From contig CALACZ010000057.1 of the NCBI GenBank assembly GCA_937890735.1, positions 1 through 5,452 on the forward strand: a stretch of 5,452 nucleotides of DNA, written 5' to 3'. The notes beneath the pieces were generated by a model. The model saw only the letters and a list, made by a program, of their open reading frames with translations, was not told the origin of the DNA and searched no databases. This document shows, piece by piece, positions 1 through 4,665 of this stretch; within the stretch, counting starts at the first letter, position 1, and every line of letters starts with the position of its first letter. The position numbers and the translations under genes were made by a program. Origin of the DNA: an uncultured Bacillota bacterium (GTDB taxonomy: Bacteria; Bacillota; Clostridia; Oscillospirales; Oscillospiraceae).

Positions 1-279
1 ATCGTGGGGTATCTTGCGTTCTGCTACCCGCTGTTTTCGCTCACGGAGGTGTTTTTCTCGTCCATGCGCGGCGCGGGCAACGCCGTAAAGCCCACCGTCA
101 TTACGCTGCTCGGCGTGTGCGTGCTGCGCACGGCGATGCTGTTTTTCATCACCTTCCCCCACCCCAGCAACCTCACCATCGCCATCTGCTACCCCGTCAC
201 CTGGGCGGTCTCGTCGCTGATGTTCCTGATTTATTATAAGTTCGGCAGCTGGCTGCCCGCGTGGAAGGAAAAAGCGTAA
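1..279 (+). CDS. MATE-family multidrug/cation antiporter, C-terminal fragment
   Basis: Only the last 92 codons are present; the reading frame is open from base 1 and ends at TAA 277-279, so the gene starts outside the window. The peptide is strongly hydrophobic with about three membrane-spanning stretches (beginning YLAFCYPLFSL, VITLLGVCVLRTAMLFFITF, and LTIAICYPVTWAVSSLMFLI), ending in a short charged tail (WLPAWKEKA). The segment SSMRGAGNAVKPT between the first two hydrophobic stretches matches the 'RGAG(N/D)...P' loop typical of MATE/NorM/DinF transporters. Family members are inner-membrane Na+ or H+ antiporters of about 450 residues that export drugs or metabolites; the substrate here cannot be told. 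A stem-loop follows 9 nt after the stop. The transporter is not obviously tied functionally to the rest of the window. The family call is secure; the specific role is unknown. Confidence 0.85.
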   Translation: MVGYLAFCYPLFSLTEVFFSSMRGAGNAVKPTVITLLGVCVLRTAMLFFITFPHPSNLTIAICYPVTWAVSSLMFLIYYKFGSWLPAWKEKA

Positions 280-287
280 GAATATTA

Positions 288-310
288 GTGCCCGCACCTG
301 ACGCGGGCAC
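288..310 (+). terminator. Stem-loop after the MATE gene, probable terminator
   Basis: GTGCCCGC (288-295) and GCGGGCAC (303-310) form a perfect 8-bp GC-rich stem with a 7-nt loop, starting 9 nt after the transporter stop. Only two T residues follow before GACA, so the U-tract is poor and termination may be inefficient or factor-assisted. The stem abuts the TTGACA box of the antisense promoter. Confidence 0.55.
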
Positions 311-339
311 TTGACAATCCGACGGAAACCGCCTATGCT
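311..339 (+). promoter_or_regulatory. Sigma-70-type promoter of the antisense RNA
   Basis: TTGACA (311-316) is a perfect -35 box. A 17-nt spacer leads to TATGCT (334-339), a 4-of-6 match to TATAAT. The predicted transcription start is about 345-347. No open reading frame with a ribosome binding site follows on this strand. The transcript would run straight into the bidirectional terminator at 392-441, i.e. into the 3' end of the minus-strand mini-toxin gene. This fits an antisense-RNA promoter better than an mRNA promoter. Confidence 0.7.
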
Positions 340-345
340 GTTTTT

Positions 346-441
346 AGTTAAGGACGCCGCTGACAAGCGGTTGACCTAAAAGAGGATCAGCAAAAAAGAG
401 TGACCGCTATCTTTTGGACGAGAGGGCGGTCATTTCTTTTT
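346..441 (+). ncRNA. Probable antisense RNA (antitoxin) of a type I toxin-antitoxin locus
   Basis: This is an inferred RNA of about 95 nt between a consensus promoter (311-339) and a terminator hairpin (401-432, then TTTCTTTTT). It contains a small hairpin with stem CCGC (357-360)/GCGG (367-370). Its 3' part is complementary to the toxin mRNA tail, including the last codons and 3' UTR (about 392-441). It also carries AGGATCAG (383-390), repeated at 452-459 inside the toxin gene, so a second contact with the toxin message is possible. The arrangement of convergent genes with overlapping 3' ends resembles Bacillus txpA/ratA and bsrG/SR4. The 5' end is estimated from the promoter; the 3' end is read from the terminator. 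Confidence 0.6.
392..441. terminator. Bidirectional intrinsic terminator shared by toxin mRNA and antisense RNA
   Basis: TGACCGC (401-407) pairs with GCGGTCA (426-432), with an 18-nt loop between. The stem is flanked by an A-tract on the left (392-397) and T-rich TTTCTTTTT on the right (433-441). Read on the plus strand it ends in a U-tract; read on the minus strand it ends in CTCTTTTTT. It can therefore stop transcription from both sides. The right arm includes the TGA stop codon (432-430) of the minus-strand mini-gene. Confidence 0.8.
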
Positions 442-516
442 GCAAATCTGAAGGATCAGACTGGCAAAGCTGATGAGCACGATAGAGTAAGTAAATATCT
501 CCGACCATGCGATCAT
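430..516 (-). CDS. 28-aa membrane peptide, holin-like type I toxin
   Basis: A 28-codon gene reads on the minus strand from ATG at 516-514 to TGA at 432-430. The peptide begins MIAWSEIF, has one uninterrupted hydrophobic helix of about 18 residues (FTYSIVLISFASLILQI, roughly residues 8-24), and ends in CKKK. A short polar N-terminus, single transmembrane segment and lysine tail are the layout of Firmicute 'putative holin-like toxin' (Hol-Tox) peptides and of type I toxins such as Fst and TxpA, which insert in the cell membrane. A strong GGGAGG lies 8 nt before the ATG, but inside a perfect hairpin (523-542). GTG codons just upstream overlap the Shine-Dalgarno and are unlikely starts. The stop codon sits in the shared terminator stem. 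Toxicity and exact family membership are inferences from size, composition and genetic context. Confidence 0.75.
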   Translation of the reverse strand: MIAWSEIFTYSIVLISFASLILQICKKK

Positions 517-522
517 CCGCAC

Positions 523-542
523 CACCTCCCTTCCGGGAAGTG
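523..542 (-). promoter_or_regulatory. Hairpin sequestering the mini-toxin ribosome binding site
   Basis: In the minus-strand RNA, CACUUCCC (542-535) pairs with GGGAGGUG (530-523): eight pairs including one G-U, closed by a GGAA tetraloop (GNRA type). The 3' arm is the Shine-Dalgarno sequence itself, 8 nt before the ATG at 516. The stem would strongly limit translation. Type I toxin mRNAs such as fst are known to hide their ribosome binding site in this way. Confidence 0.75.
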
Positions 543-554
543 TCAACCGCCTGC

Positions 555-566
555 CGCTGCGCAGCG
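555..566. repeat. 12-bp perfect palindrome in the toxin leader
   Basis: CGCTGCGCAGCG is self-complementary. In the predicted toxin mRNA it lies about 40 nt upstream of the ATG, 12 nt before the Shine-Dalgarno hairpin, and could form a 5' stabilising hairpin or a site for RNA dimer or antisense contact. Function unknown. Confidence 0.5.
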
Positions 567-579
567 CTCGGTGCAATGC

Positions 580-610
580 ACCATAGTCAAACTATCACAT
601 TTTTTTACAA
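580..610 (-). promoter_or_regulatory. Tentative promoter of the mini-toxin mRNA
   Basis: On the minus strand TTGTAA (610-605) and TATGGT (585-580) resemble -35 and -10 boxes but with a 19-nt spacer, longer than ideal. The predicted start would be near 573, giving a leader of about 55 nt containing the 12-bp palindrome and the Shine-Dalgarno hairpin. A perfect palindrome GGTGCA-A-TGCACC (570-582) overlaps the start region and the end of the -10. The match is moderate, and other start sites in this AT-rich stretch (586-612) are possible. Confidence 0.35.
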
Positions 611-631
611 AATGCGAGTATCGCACTGAAG

Positions 632-667
632 AAAAAATCGCGCGCGACCGATCAGGTCGCGCGCGAT
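632..667 (-). terminator. Strong intrinsic terminator of the xdhABC operon
   Basis: A perfect 13-bp stem, ATCGCGCGCGACC (637-649) with GGTCGCGCGCGAT (655-667), encloses a 5-nt loop. On the minus strand it is followed by a run of T (637-632), the classic rho-independent layout. It begins 11 nt downstream of the xdhC stop codon, so it ends the operon and insulates the mini-toxin locus from read-through. On the plus strand the following sequence (CCTTATTTT) is a weaker U-tract. Confidence 0.9.
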
Positions 668-678
668 CCTTATTTTGA

Positions 679-1185
679 TCACCGCACCGCGTCGGCTTCG
701 GCATTCTTGCCGAGCCTGCGGAGCATGGTTTTTTTGACGGCGCGGAAGATGTTCTGGTAGCCGGTGCAGCGGCACAGATGCCCGGAGAGGAGCTTGCGCA
801 GCTCGTCGTCGGTGTACTCCACACCCGCGTTCACGATCTCGGTCGCGGTGAGGATGAAGCCCGGGATGCAGAAGCCGCACTGGATGGCGGTCTCGTCCAT
901 GAACGCGCGCTGCACGTCGGAGATCGAACCGTCCGGGTTCATCAGCCCTTCGAGTGTGATGATGTGCTTGCCCTCCGCCCACACGGCGAGATACAGGCAG
1001 GTGTTGATCGCTTCGCCGTCGATGAGCGCGGTGCACGCGCCGCATTCGCCGACCTCGCAGCCCTTTTTGACCGAGGTCAGCCGGAAATCGTTGCGCAGCA
1101 TATCCGTCAGGCTCGCGCGCACGTCCACGATCTGCTCCACGTCCTTGCCGTTGATGTTGCATTTTACAAGCTGATACTGTGCCAT
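679..1185 (-). CDS. xdhC: Xanthine dehydrogenase-type iron-sulfur subunit, 2x[2Fe-2S]
   Basis: A 168-residue small subunit of a molybdenum hydroxylase, passing electrons from the Mo site to FAD. The N-terminal plant-ferredoxin-like domain has Cys43-x4-Cys48-x2-Cys51-x11-Cys63 (in GCEVGECGACTALIDG). The C-terminal all-helical domain has Cys103-x2-Cys106 (QCGFCIPGF) and Cys138-x-Cys140 (HLCRCTGYQN), so all eight ligands for both clusters are present. Length is close to E. coli XdhC (about 159). The ATG at 1185-1183 overlaps the xdhB stop by one base (TAATG), with GGAGGTG about 8 nt upstream, implying translational coupling. It is the last gene of the operon; the terminator follows 11 nt later. 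The symbol follows E. coli usage; in other species 'XdhC' means an unrelated maturation factor, and the B. subtilis equivalent is PucE. A nicotinate- or other purine-type hydroxylase would look similar. Confidence 0.93.
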   Translation of the reverse strand: MAQYQLVKCNINGKDVEQIVDVRASLTDMLRNDFRLTSVKKGCEVGECGACTALIDGEAINTCLYLAVWAEGKHIITLEGLMNPDGSISDVQRAFMDETAIQCGFCIPGFILTATEIVNAGVEYTDDELRKLLSGHLCRCTGYQNIFRAVKKTMLRRLGKNAEADAVR

Positions 1186-2072
1186 TACACGTCACCTCCG
1201 CAGCGTTTGACCGACTCGATCAGGCAGCGCTTCGCCATTTCCACCGCGATGTGCAGGCGGAAGGCTTTGCTGGCGCGCCAGGAATCACGCGGGTTGATGT
1301 TCTCCAGCACCTTGCGGGAAAATTCCTCGATGTTTTCCATCGTGATGGGCTTGCCGCCTATAAACTCCTCCGCCGCCGGGGCGCGCATCGGCACTGGGCC
1401 GGCGACGCCGTAGGCAATGCGCACACGGTCAAACGTCTTTTTGTCCGCGGACAGGCGGCAGTTGACCGAGCAGCCCGTGGTGGCGATCTCCATCGCGTTT
1501 CGCATACCGTACTTGAGATAGCAGCCCTTCGTATTTTCATACGACGCCTTGGGGATGAGGATGGCGGTCTGGATCTCGCCTTCGGCGACGTTGATGTCCA
1601 CCGTACCGGCTTTGATGTAGAAATCCTTGATGGGCAGATACCGCTTGCCGTTTTTGCCCGTCAGCTCGATGATCGCGTCCCACGCGAAGAGCGTGGAGGC
1701 GGAATCCGCCGACGTCACGCCGTTGCAGGTATTGCCGCCGATCGTACCGGCGTTGCGGATCTGCGGGCCGCCGACCATATCGACCGCCTCGCCGAGGACG
1801 TTGATCTTTTCCACGATGATGGGGTCATGCGTGATGTGCGAGAACGTGGTGAGCGAGCCGATGCGGATGTTCTCCTGCTCGTCGATCGTCACGCCGCGCA
1901 TGGAGCTTATCTTCTGGATGGAGATCAGCTCCTTGCCCGCGCGGCGACCTTCGCGCATCTGCACGAGCACGTCCGTGCCGCCGGCGATGATCTGCGCTTC
2001 GGGATGCTCCAGCCGCAGCCGGACGGCTTCCTCCACGCTGTATGCCTCATAGAGGGCTTTCATATCATACAT
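1185..2072 (-). CDS. xdhB: Xanthine dehydrogenase-type FAD-binding subunit
   Basis: A 295-residue medium subunit of the CO dehydrogenase flavoprotein/xanthine dehydrogenase family. It holds FAD and delivers electrons to the final acceptor. FAD-binding signatures are AGGTD (residues 30-34) near the N-terminus and RNAGTIGGN (106-114) in the second half of the FAD domain. The C-terminal region (about 180-295, including SADKKTFDRVRIAYGVAGP) matches the CODH-flavoprotein C-terminal domain. There is no extra Cys-rich insertion of the kind found in 4-hydroxybenzoyl-CoA reductase beta subunits. Length matches E. coli XdhB (about 292). The start is the ATG at 2072-2070 because GGAGG stands 8 nt upstream and the protein then begins in family style (MYDMKALYEAYS). 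The frame is open 47 codons further, but that part overlaps xdhA and is not conserved-looking. It lies 14 nt after xdhA and overlaps xdhC by 1 nt. Confidence 0.93.
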   Translation of the reverse strand: MYDMKALYEAYSVEEAVRLRLEHPEAQIIAGGTDVLVQMREGRRAGKELISIQKISSMRGVTIDEQENIRIGSLTTFSHITHDPIIVEKINVLGEAVDMVGGPQIRNAGTIGGNTCNGVTSADSASTLFAWDAIIELTGKNGKRYLPIKDFYIKAGTVDINVAEGEIQTAILIPKASYENTKGCYLKYGMRNAMEIATTGCSVNCRLSADKKTFDRVRIAYGVAGPVPMRAPAAEEFIGGKPITMENIEEFSRKVLENINPRDSWRASKAFRLHIAVEMAKRCLIESVKRCGGDV

Positions 2073-2086
2073 GGCGCACTCCTCCT

Positions 2087-4381
2087 TCAGTCCCGGATAA
2101 GCCCGGCGTTGGTGAACTCCGCAAACAGAACGTGCGGCGTGATCGGGCAGCGGTCGATGCCGACGCCGGTCGCCTGCCTGATGGCATTGCGGATGGCGGG
2201 CGCGGGCGAGCACGCGGGCGGCTCGCCGAGCGCCTTTGTGCCATAAGCCGAGGTCGGCTCGTAATTCTCCACAAACTCCGCGTCCAGATCCGGGTGATCC
2301 ATAAACGTGGAGAGCTTGTAGTCCAGCAGGTTGTTGTTGAGCGGGCGGCCCGTTTTGGCGTCGAACAGAAGCTGCTCGGAAAGCCCGTAGCCGATGCCCA
2401 TCGACATACCGCCGTGCACCTGCGCCTCGGCAAGGGCGGGGTTGATGAGCCTGCCGCAGTCATGGACATTGACGATGTTCAGCAGCTTCACCTTGCACAT
2501 CGGGATGTCCACCTCCACCTCGGCAAACGTGCAGCCGAAGGAGTAGGCGTTGTTGCGGATGGTGTACGTCGATTCCGCCGTGATGTGCTCGGAATGGACG
2601 GGGTTATACTGCGCGGTCATCGACAGCTCCGAAAGGCTCATCAGCACGCGCCCGTCGGTCGTGCGGACGATGTTGGAGTCGAGGATGTCCATATTGTACG
2701 TCGCCTGCCGCGTGAGCTCGCAGGCGTAGTCCAAAATCTTCTTTTTCAGCATCTCGGCGGTCTGCCGGATGGAGAAGCCAGCCGTAAACGTCTGACGGGA
2801 GGCATACGCACCCAGACCCGTGGGGGTCACGTCGGTATCCTGGCAGGACAGGACGTGCACCTTTTTGTAGTCCGACAGTCCCATCACCTCGGCGCACATC
2901 TGCGCGTAGGCGGTGTCAGCGCCCTGACCGATCTCCGTTTCGCCGACCTGAAGATTGACCGTGCCGTCGAGGTTGAGCTGCAAGCGGCACGACGAGGTCT
3001 CCAACGAGATGGGATACACGGCGGTGTTATACCAGAACGTCGCCATGCCGATGCCGCGGCGGATGGGTCCCGTCTGGTTCTGATACTGCTTGAGCTTTTC
3101 CTCGTAGCCGATCGCCTGCATTCCCTTTTCCAGGCACTCGCGGAACGAATCGGTGTACAGCTCATTGTGCGAGAAGCCGTCCACATAGCCCTTTTTCATC
3201 AGGTTCTGCCAGCGGTACGCCAGCGGCGTCATGCCGACCGCCGCAGCGCACTCCTCAGCGTGCGACTCGTCGGCAAACGACGCCTGCGGCATACCGTAGC
3301 CGCGCATCGCGCCCGCCACAGGGCGGTTCGTAAACACGGTGTACGCGTCGCCCTCAAAATTCGGGCAGGGATAGTGCTGATTGAACGAGCCCATCGCCTT
3401 GGCGACGATCGAGTGACCGTGCGAGGCATACGCGCCCTGATTGGAGAAGCATTCGACCTTTTTCGCGGCGATCGTGCCGTCTTTATGCAGCCACGAAATG
3501 ATGTAGATGCGGATGGCATGGCGCACACGGTTGGAGACGAACGTCTCCTCGCGCGAGCAGTCCATCTTCACCAGCCGCCCGCCGACCTGCGTGCAGCACC
3601 AGGCGCACAGCGGCTCGTACAGCGCGTCCTGCTTGTTGCCGAAGCCGCCGCCGATGTAGGGCTTGATGACGCGAATATCGCCCCACGGGCGACCGAGCGC
3701 CTGCCCGACGATGCGGCGGATGATGTGCGGGATCTGGGTGGACGACGTGACGACGAGCCGCCCGTTCTCCTCCTGGCAGAAGCAGCCGTGGTTTTCGATG
3801 TGGCTGTGCTGCACGGTGGGCGTGTCGTACCAGCCCTCGACCTTGATGAGCCCCGGCTCTTTGATCGCCTCGGCGTAGTCGCCGGCTTTTGCCGTCGTGT
3901 GATTGAGGATGTTGTTGGGGTATTTTTCATGGAGCTGCGGCGCGCCGTCCTGCATGGCTTCCTGCACGTCCAGCACGAACGGCAGCTCTTCATATTCCAC
4001 CTGAATGGCGCGGACCGCCTGATTGGCGGCGACCTCATTTTCCGCGATGACAGCGCAGACATCGTCGCCGTAGTAGCGGACGTGGCGGTTGAGCAGATGG
4101 CGGTCGCGCACGTCCTGATGGTGCGGGTCCATGGACCACGGGTGACCGGCGGTGGGGAACGGGATGTCCGGCACGTCAAAGCAGGTGAGGATCTTCACAA
4201 CGCCCGGAATTTTTTCCGCCTCGGTCTTGTCGATGGACTTTACAAAACCGTGCGCGATCGTCGAATGCTTGACGCGCACGAGCAGCGCCTCCTTCGGCGC
4301 AAGATCGTCATAGTATTTCGTCCGCCCGGTCGCCTTGTCAAAGGCGTCCACGCGCACCTCGCTGCTGCCTACGATGCCCAT
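2087..4381 (-). CDS. xdhA: Xanthine dehydrogenase-type molybdenum-binding catalytic subunit
   Basis: A 764-residue large subunit of the xanthine oxidase family that would hydroxylate purines (hypoxanthine/xanthine) at the Mo cofactor. The N-terminal a/b-hammerhead domain starts VDAFDKATGRTKYYDDL. Mo-cofactor and active-site motifs are GGGFGNK (244-250), AMRGYGMPQ (358-366, with the substrate-orienting Arg360), EIGQGADT (483-490), AEAQVHGG (651-658 region onward), and GEPP (719-722) with the probable catalytic base Glu720. Many stretches match E. coli XdhA as I remember it (SSTQIPHI, QDTDVTP, ASHGHSI), and the length is close (752), so the E. coli-type name is favoured over B. subtilis PucD. 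Gln251 stands where bovine xanthine oxidase has Glu802. No in-frame TGA suggests selenocysteine. The start is the ATG at 4381-4379, with AGGAGG 10 nt upstream; an in-frame TTG at 4480 lacks a ribosome binding site. First gene of the operon, from the promoter at 4510-4538. Substrate is inferred, not proven. Confidence 0.93.
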   Translation of the reverse strand: MGIVGSSEVRVDAFDKATGRTKYYDDLAPKEALLVRVKHSTIAHGFVKSIDKTEAEKIPGVVKILTCFDVPDIPFPTAGHPWSMDPHHQDVRDRHLLNRHVRYYGDDVCAVIAENEVAANQAVRAIQVEYEELPFVLDVQEAMQDGAPQLHEKYPNNILNHTTAKAGDYAEAIKEPGLIKVEGWYDTPTVQHSHIENHGCFCQEENGRLVVTSSTQIPHIIRRIVGQALGRPWGDIRVIKPYIGGGFGNKQDALYEPLCAWCCTQVGGRLVKMDCSREETFVSNRVRHAIRIYIISWLHKDGTIAAKKVECFSNQGAYASHGHSIVAKAMGSFNQHYPCPNFEGDAYTVFTNRPVAGAMRGYGMPQASFADESHAEECAAAVGMTPLAYRWQNLMKKGYVDGFSHNELYTDSFRECLEKGMQAIGYEEKLKQYQNQTGPIRRGIGMATFWYNTAVYPISLETSSCRLQLNLDGTVNLQVGETEIGQGADTAYAQMCAEVMGLSDYKKVHVLSCQDTDVTPTGLGAYASRQTFTAGFSIRQTAEMLKKKILDYACELTRQATYNMDILDSNIVRTTDGRVLMSLSELSMTAQYNPVHSEHITAESTYTIRNNAYSFGCTFAEVEVDIPMCKVKLLNIVNVHDCGRLINPALAEAQVHGGMSMGIGYGLSEQLLFDAKTGRPLNNNLLDYKLSTFMDHPDLDAEFVENYEPTSAYGTKALGEPPACSPAPAIRNAIRQATGVGIDRCPITPHVLFAEFTNAGLIRD

Positions 4382-4503
4382 ATAGTCGCACCCTCCTGTT
4401 TTGATGGGGGAAGTCTCCGAACGCACGCGGAGCGGCTTCGCAGCCTTCCCTTTTGGCGAATTGCAAGACACGGAGTGCAAAATCCGCCAGTTTTCTGTGA
4501 GTT
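4382..4503 (-). promoter_or_regulatory. Long structured 5' leader of xdhABC
   Basis: The predicted mRNA start near 4503 leaves an untranslated leader of about 120 nt. Hairpin 1 has TGGCG (4489-4485) with CGCCA (4458-4454), and inside it TTGCA (4480-4476) with TGCAA (4465-4461), leaving a 10-nt loop. A three-way junction follows: GGGAA (4450-4446) with TTCCC (4412-4408), enclosing GGCT-GCGA-AGCC (4445-4434) and CTCCG (4432-4428) with CGGAG (4419-4415). The Shine-Dalgarno (4396-4392) comes 11 nt after the junction. CTCCG also occurs in the loop of hairpin 1 (4475-4471), so CGGAG could pair with either copy. No U-tract follows, so any control would more likely act on translation. It does not match a riboswitch class that I can name. 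Confidence 0.45.
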
Positions 4504-4509
4504 TGTAAC

Positions 4510-4538
4510 ATTATAACACCGAAAAAATCAAAGGGAAA
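4510..4538 (-). promoter_or_regulatory. Extended -10 promoter of the xdhABC operon
   Basis: On the minus strand TGTTATAAT (4518-4510) gives a perfect TATAAT -10 box with an upstream TG, the extended -10 element. The -35 position at 17 nt spacing holds TTTCCC (4538-4533), a weak match, which fits an extended -10 promoter or one needing an activator. The predicted start is about 4503. The sequence between this and the divergent promoter at 4606 carries phased repeats (4568-4591). Confidence 0.75.
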
Positions 4539-4567
4539 GAAAAAGCATGATTCTAGTTTCAGGATAA

Positions 4568-4591
4568 CGGAAGTTTTCGGAACTGTCGAAC
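4568..4591. repeat. Helically phased short direct repeats between the divergent promoters
   Basis: CGGAA at 4568-4572 and 4578-4582 are exactly 10 bp apart, and the related CGAAC at 4587-4591 follows 9 bp later, each followed by a T-rich spacer (GTTTT, CTGT, GTTTT). Same-face spacing upstream of a promoter with a weak -35 is the pattern of activator sites. The units are short and could be chance. Confidence 0.3.
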
Positions 4592-4605
4592 GTTTTAAGA
4601 TCTGA

Positions 4606-4635
4606 TTGGCTTTTTCTCCAAAAATCGGGTATACT
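4606..4635 (+). promoter_or_regulatory. Promoter of the mocA-like gene
   Basis: TTGGCT (4606-4611) and TATACT (4630-4635) form -35 and -10 boxes with an 18-nt spacer. The predicted start is near 4642, leaving a short leader of about 24 nt before the ATG at 4666. AGGAGG (4652-4657) sits 8 nt before the start codon. Confidence 0.7.
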
Positions 4636-4647
4636 GTTTGGAGAAAA
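4612..4647. promoter_or_regulatory. 11-bp perfect inverted repeat straddling the mocA-like promoter (operator candidate)
   Basis: TTTTCTCCAAA (4612-4622) and TTTGGAGAAAA (4637-4647) are exact inverted copies separated by 14 nt. The -10 box lies in the spacer, the left arm covers the -35/-10 spacer, and the right arm covers the predicted start. Because transcription starts inside the right arm, the repeat cannot fold as a hairpin in this mRNA. A DNA operator for a dimeric repressor is the better reading. The regulator is not in the window. Confidence 0.65.
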
Positions 4648-4665
4648 TGACAGGAGGCGACCGCG

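Noticed and set aside
541..546. Minus-strand TTGACA just before the mini-toxin gene as its -35 box
   Set aside because: At 16-18 nt spacing there is only GC-rich sequence around the Shine-Dalgarno and no -10 box; transcription would also start at or after the ATG. It is part of the inverted GCGGTTGAC repeat.
400..678. 92-codon plus-strand open frame across the toxin locus
   Set aside because: No ribosome binding site, low-complexity composition, and it runs through both terminators. The structured elements on the minus strand explain the sequence better.
2073..2213. 47-codon upstream extension of xdhB
   Set aside because: It overlaps xdhA in another frame and lacks a start signal; the ATG at 2072 has GGAGG 8 nt upstream and gives the usual family length.
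679..4381. Selenocysteine-dependent variant of the hydroxylase
   Set aside because: None of the three subunit genes has an in-frame TGA. A labile selenium cofactor cannot be judged from these genes alone.
4382..4480. 33-residue N-terminal extension of xdhA from an in-frame TTG at 4480
   Set aside because: No Shine-Dalgarno precedes it and its residues do not look like the family, whereas the ATG at 4381 has AGGAGG and a typical XdhA N-terminus.
4382..4503. Known purine riboswitch before xdhA
   Set aside because: There is a three-way junction, but the stem lengths are too short and I see none of the conserved junction bases or matching loop-loop pair of the purine class. Kept only as an unclassified structured leader.
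4507..4509. Leader-peptide ATG on the minus strand within TATAATG
   Set aside because: It lies between the -10 box and the predicted start, so it would not be in the mRNA, and it has no ribosome binding site.
2042..4516. Very long open frame (over 800 codons) on the plus strand opposite xdhA
   Set aside because: It is the antisense shadow of xdhA in GC-rich codons; it has no ribosome binding site and an Arg/His/Val-rich composition unlike a real protein. xdhA on the other strand has all family motifs.
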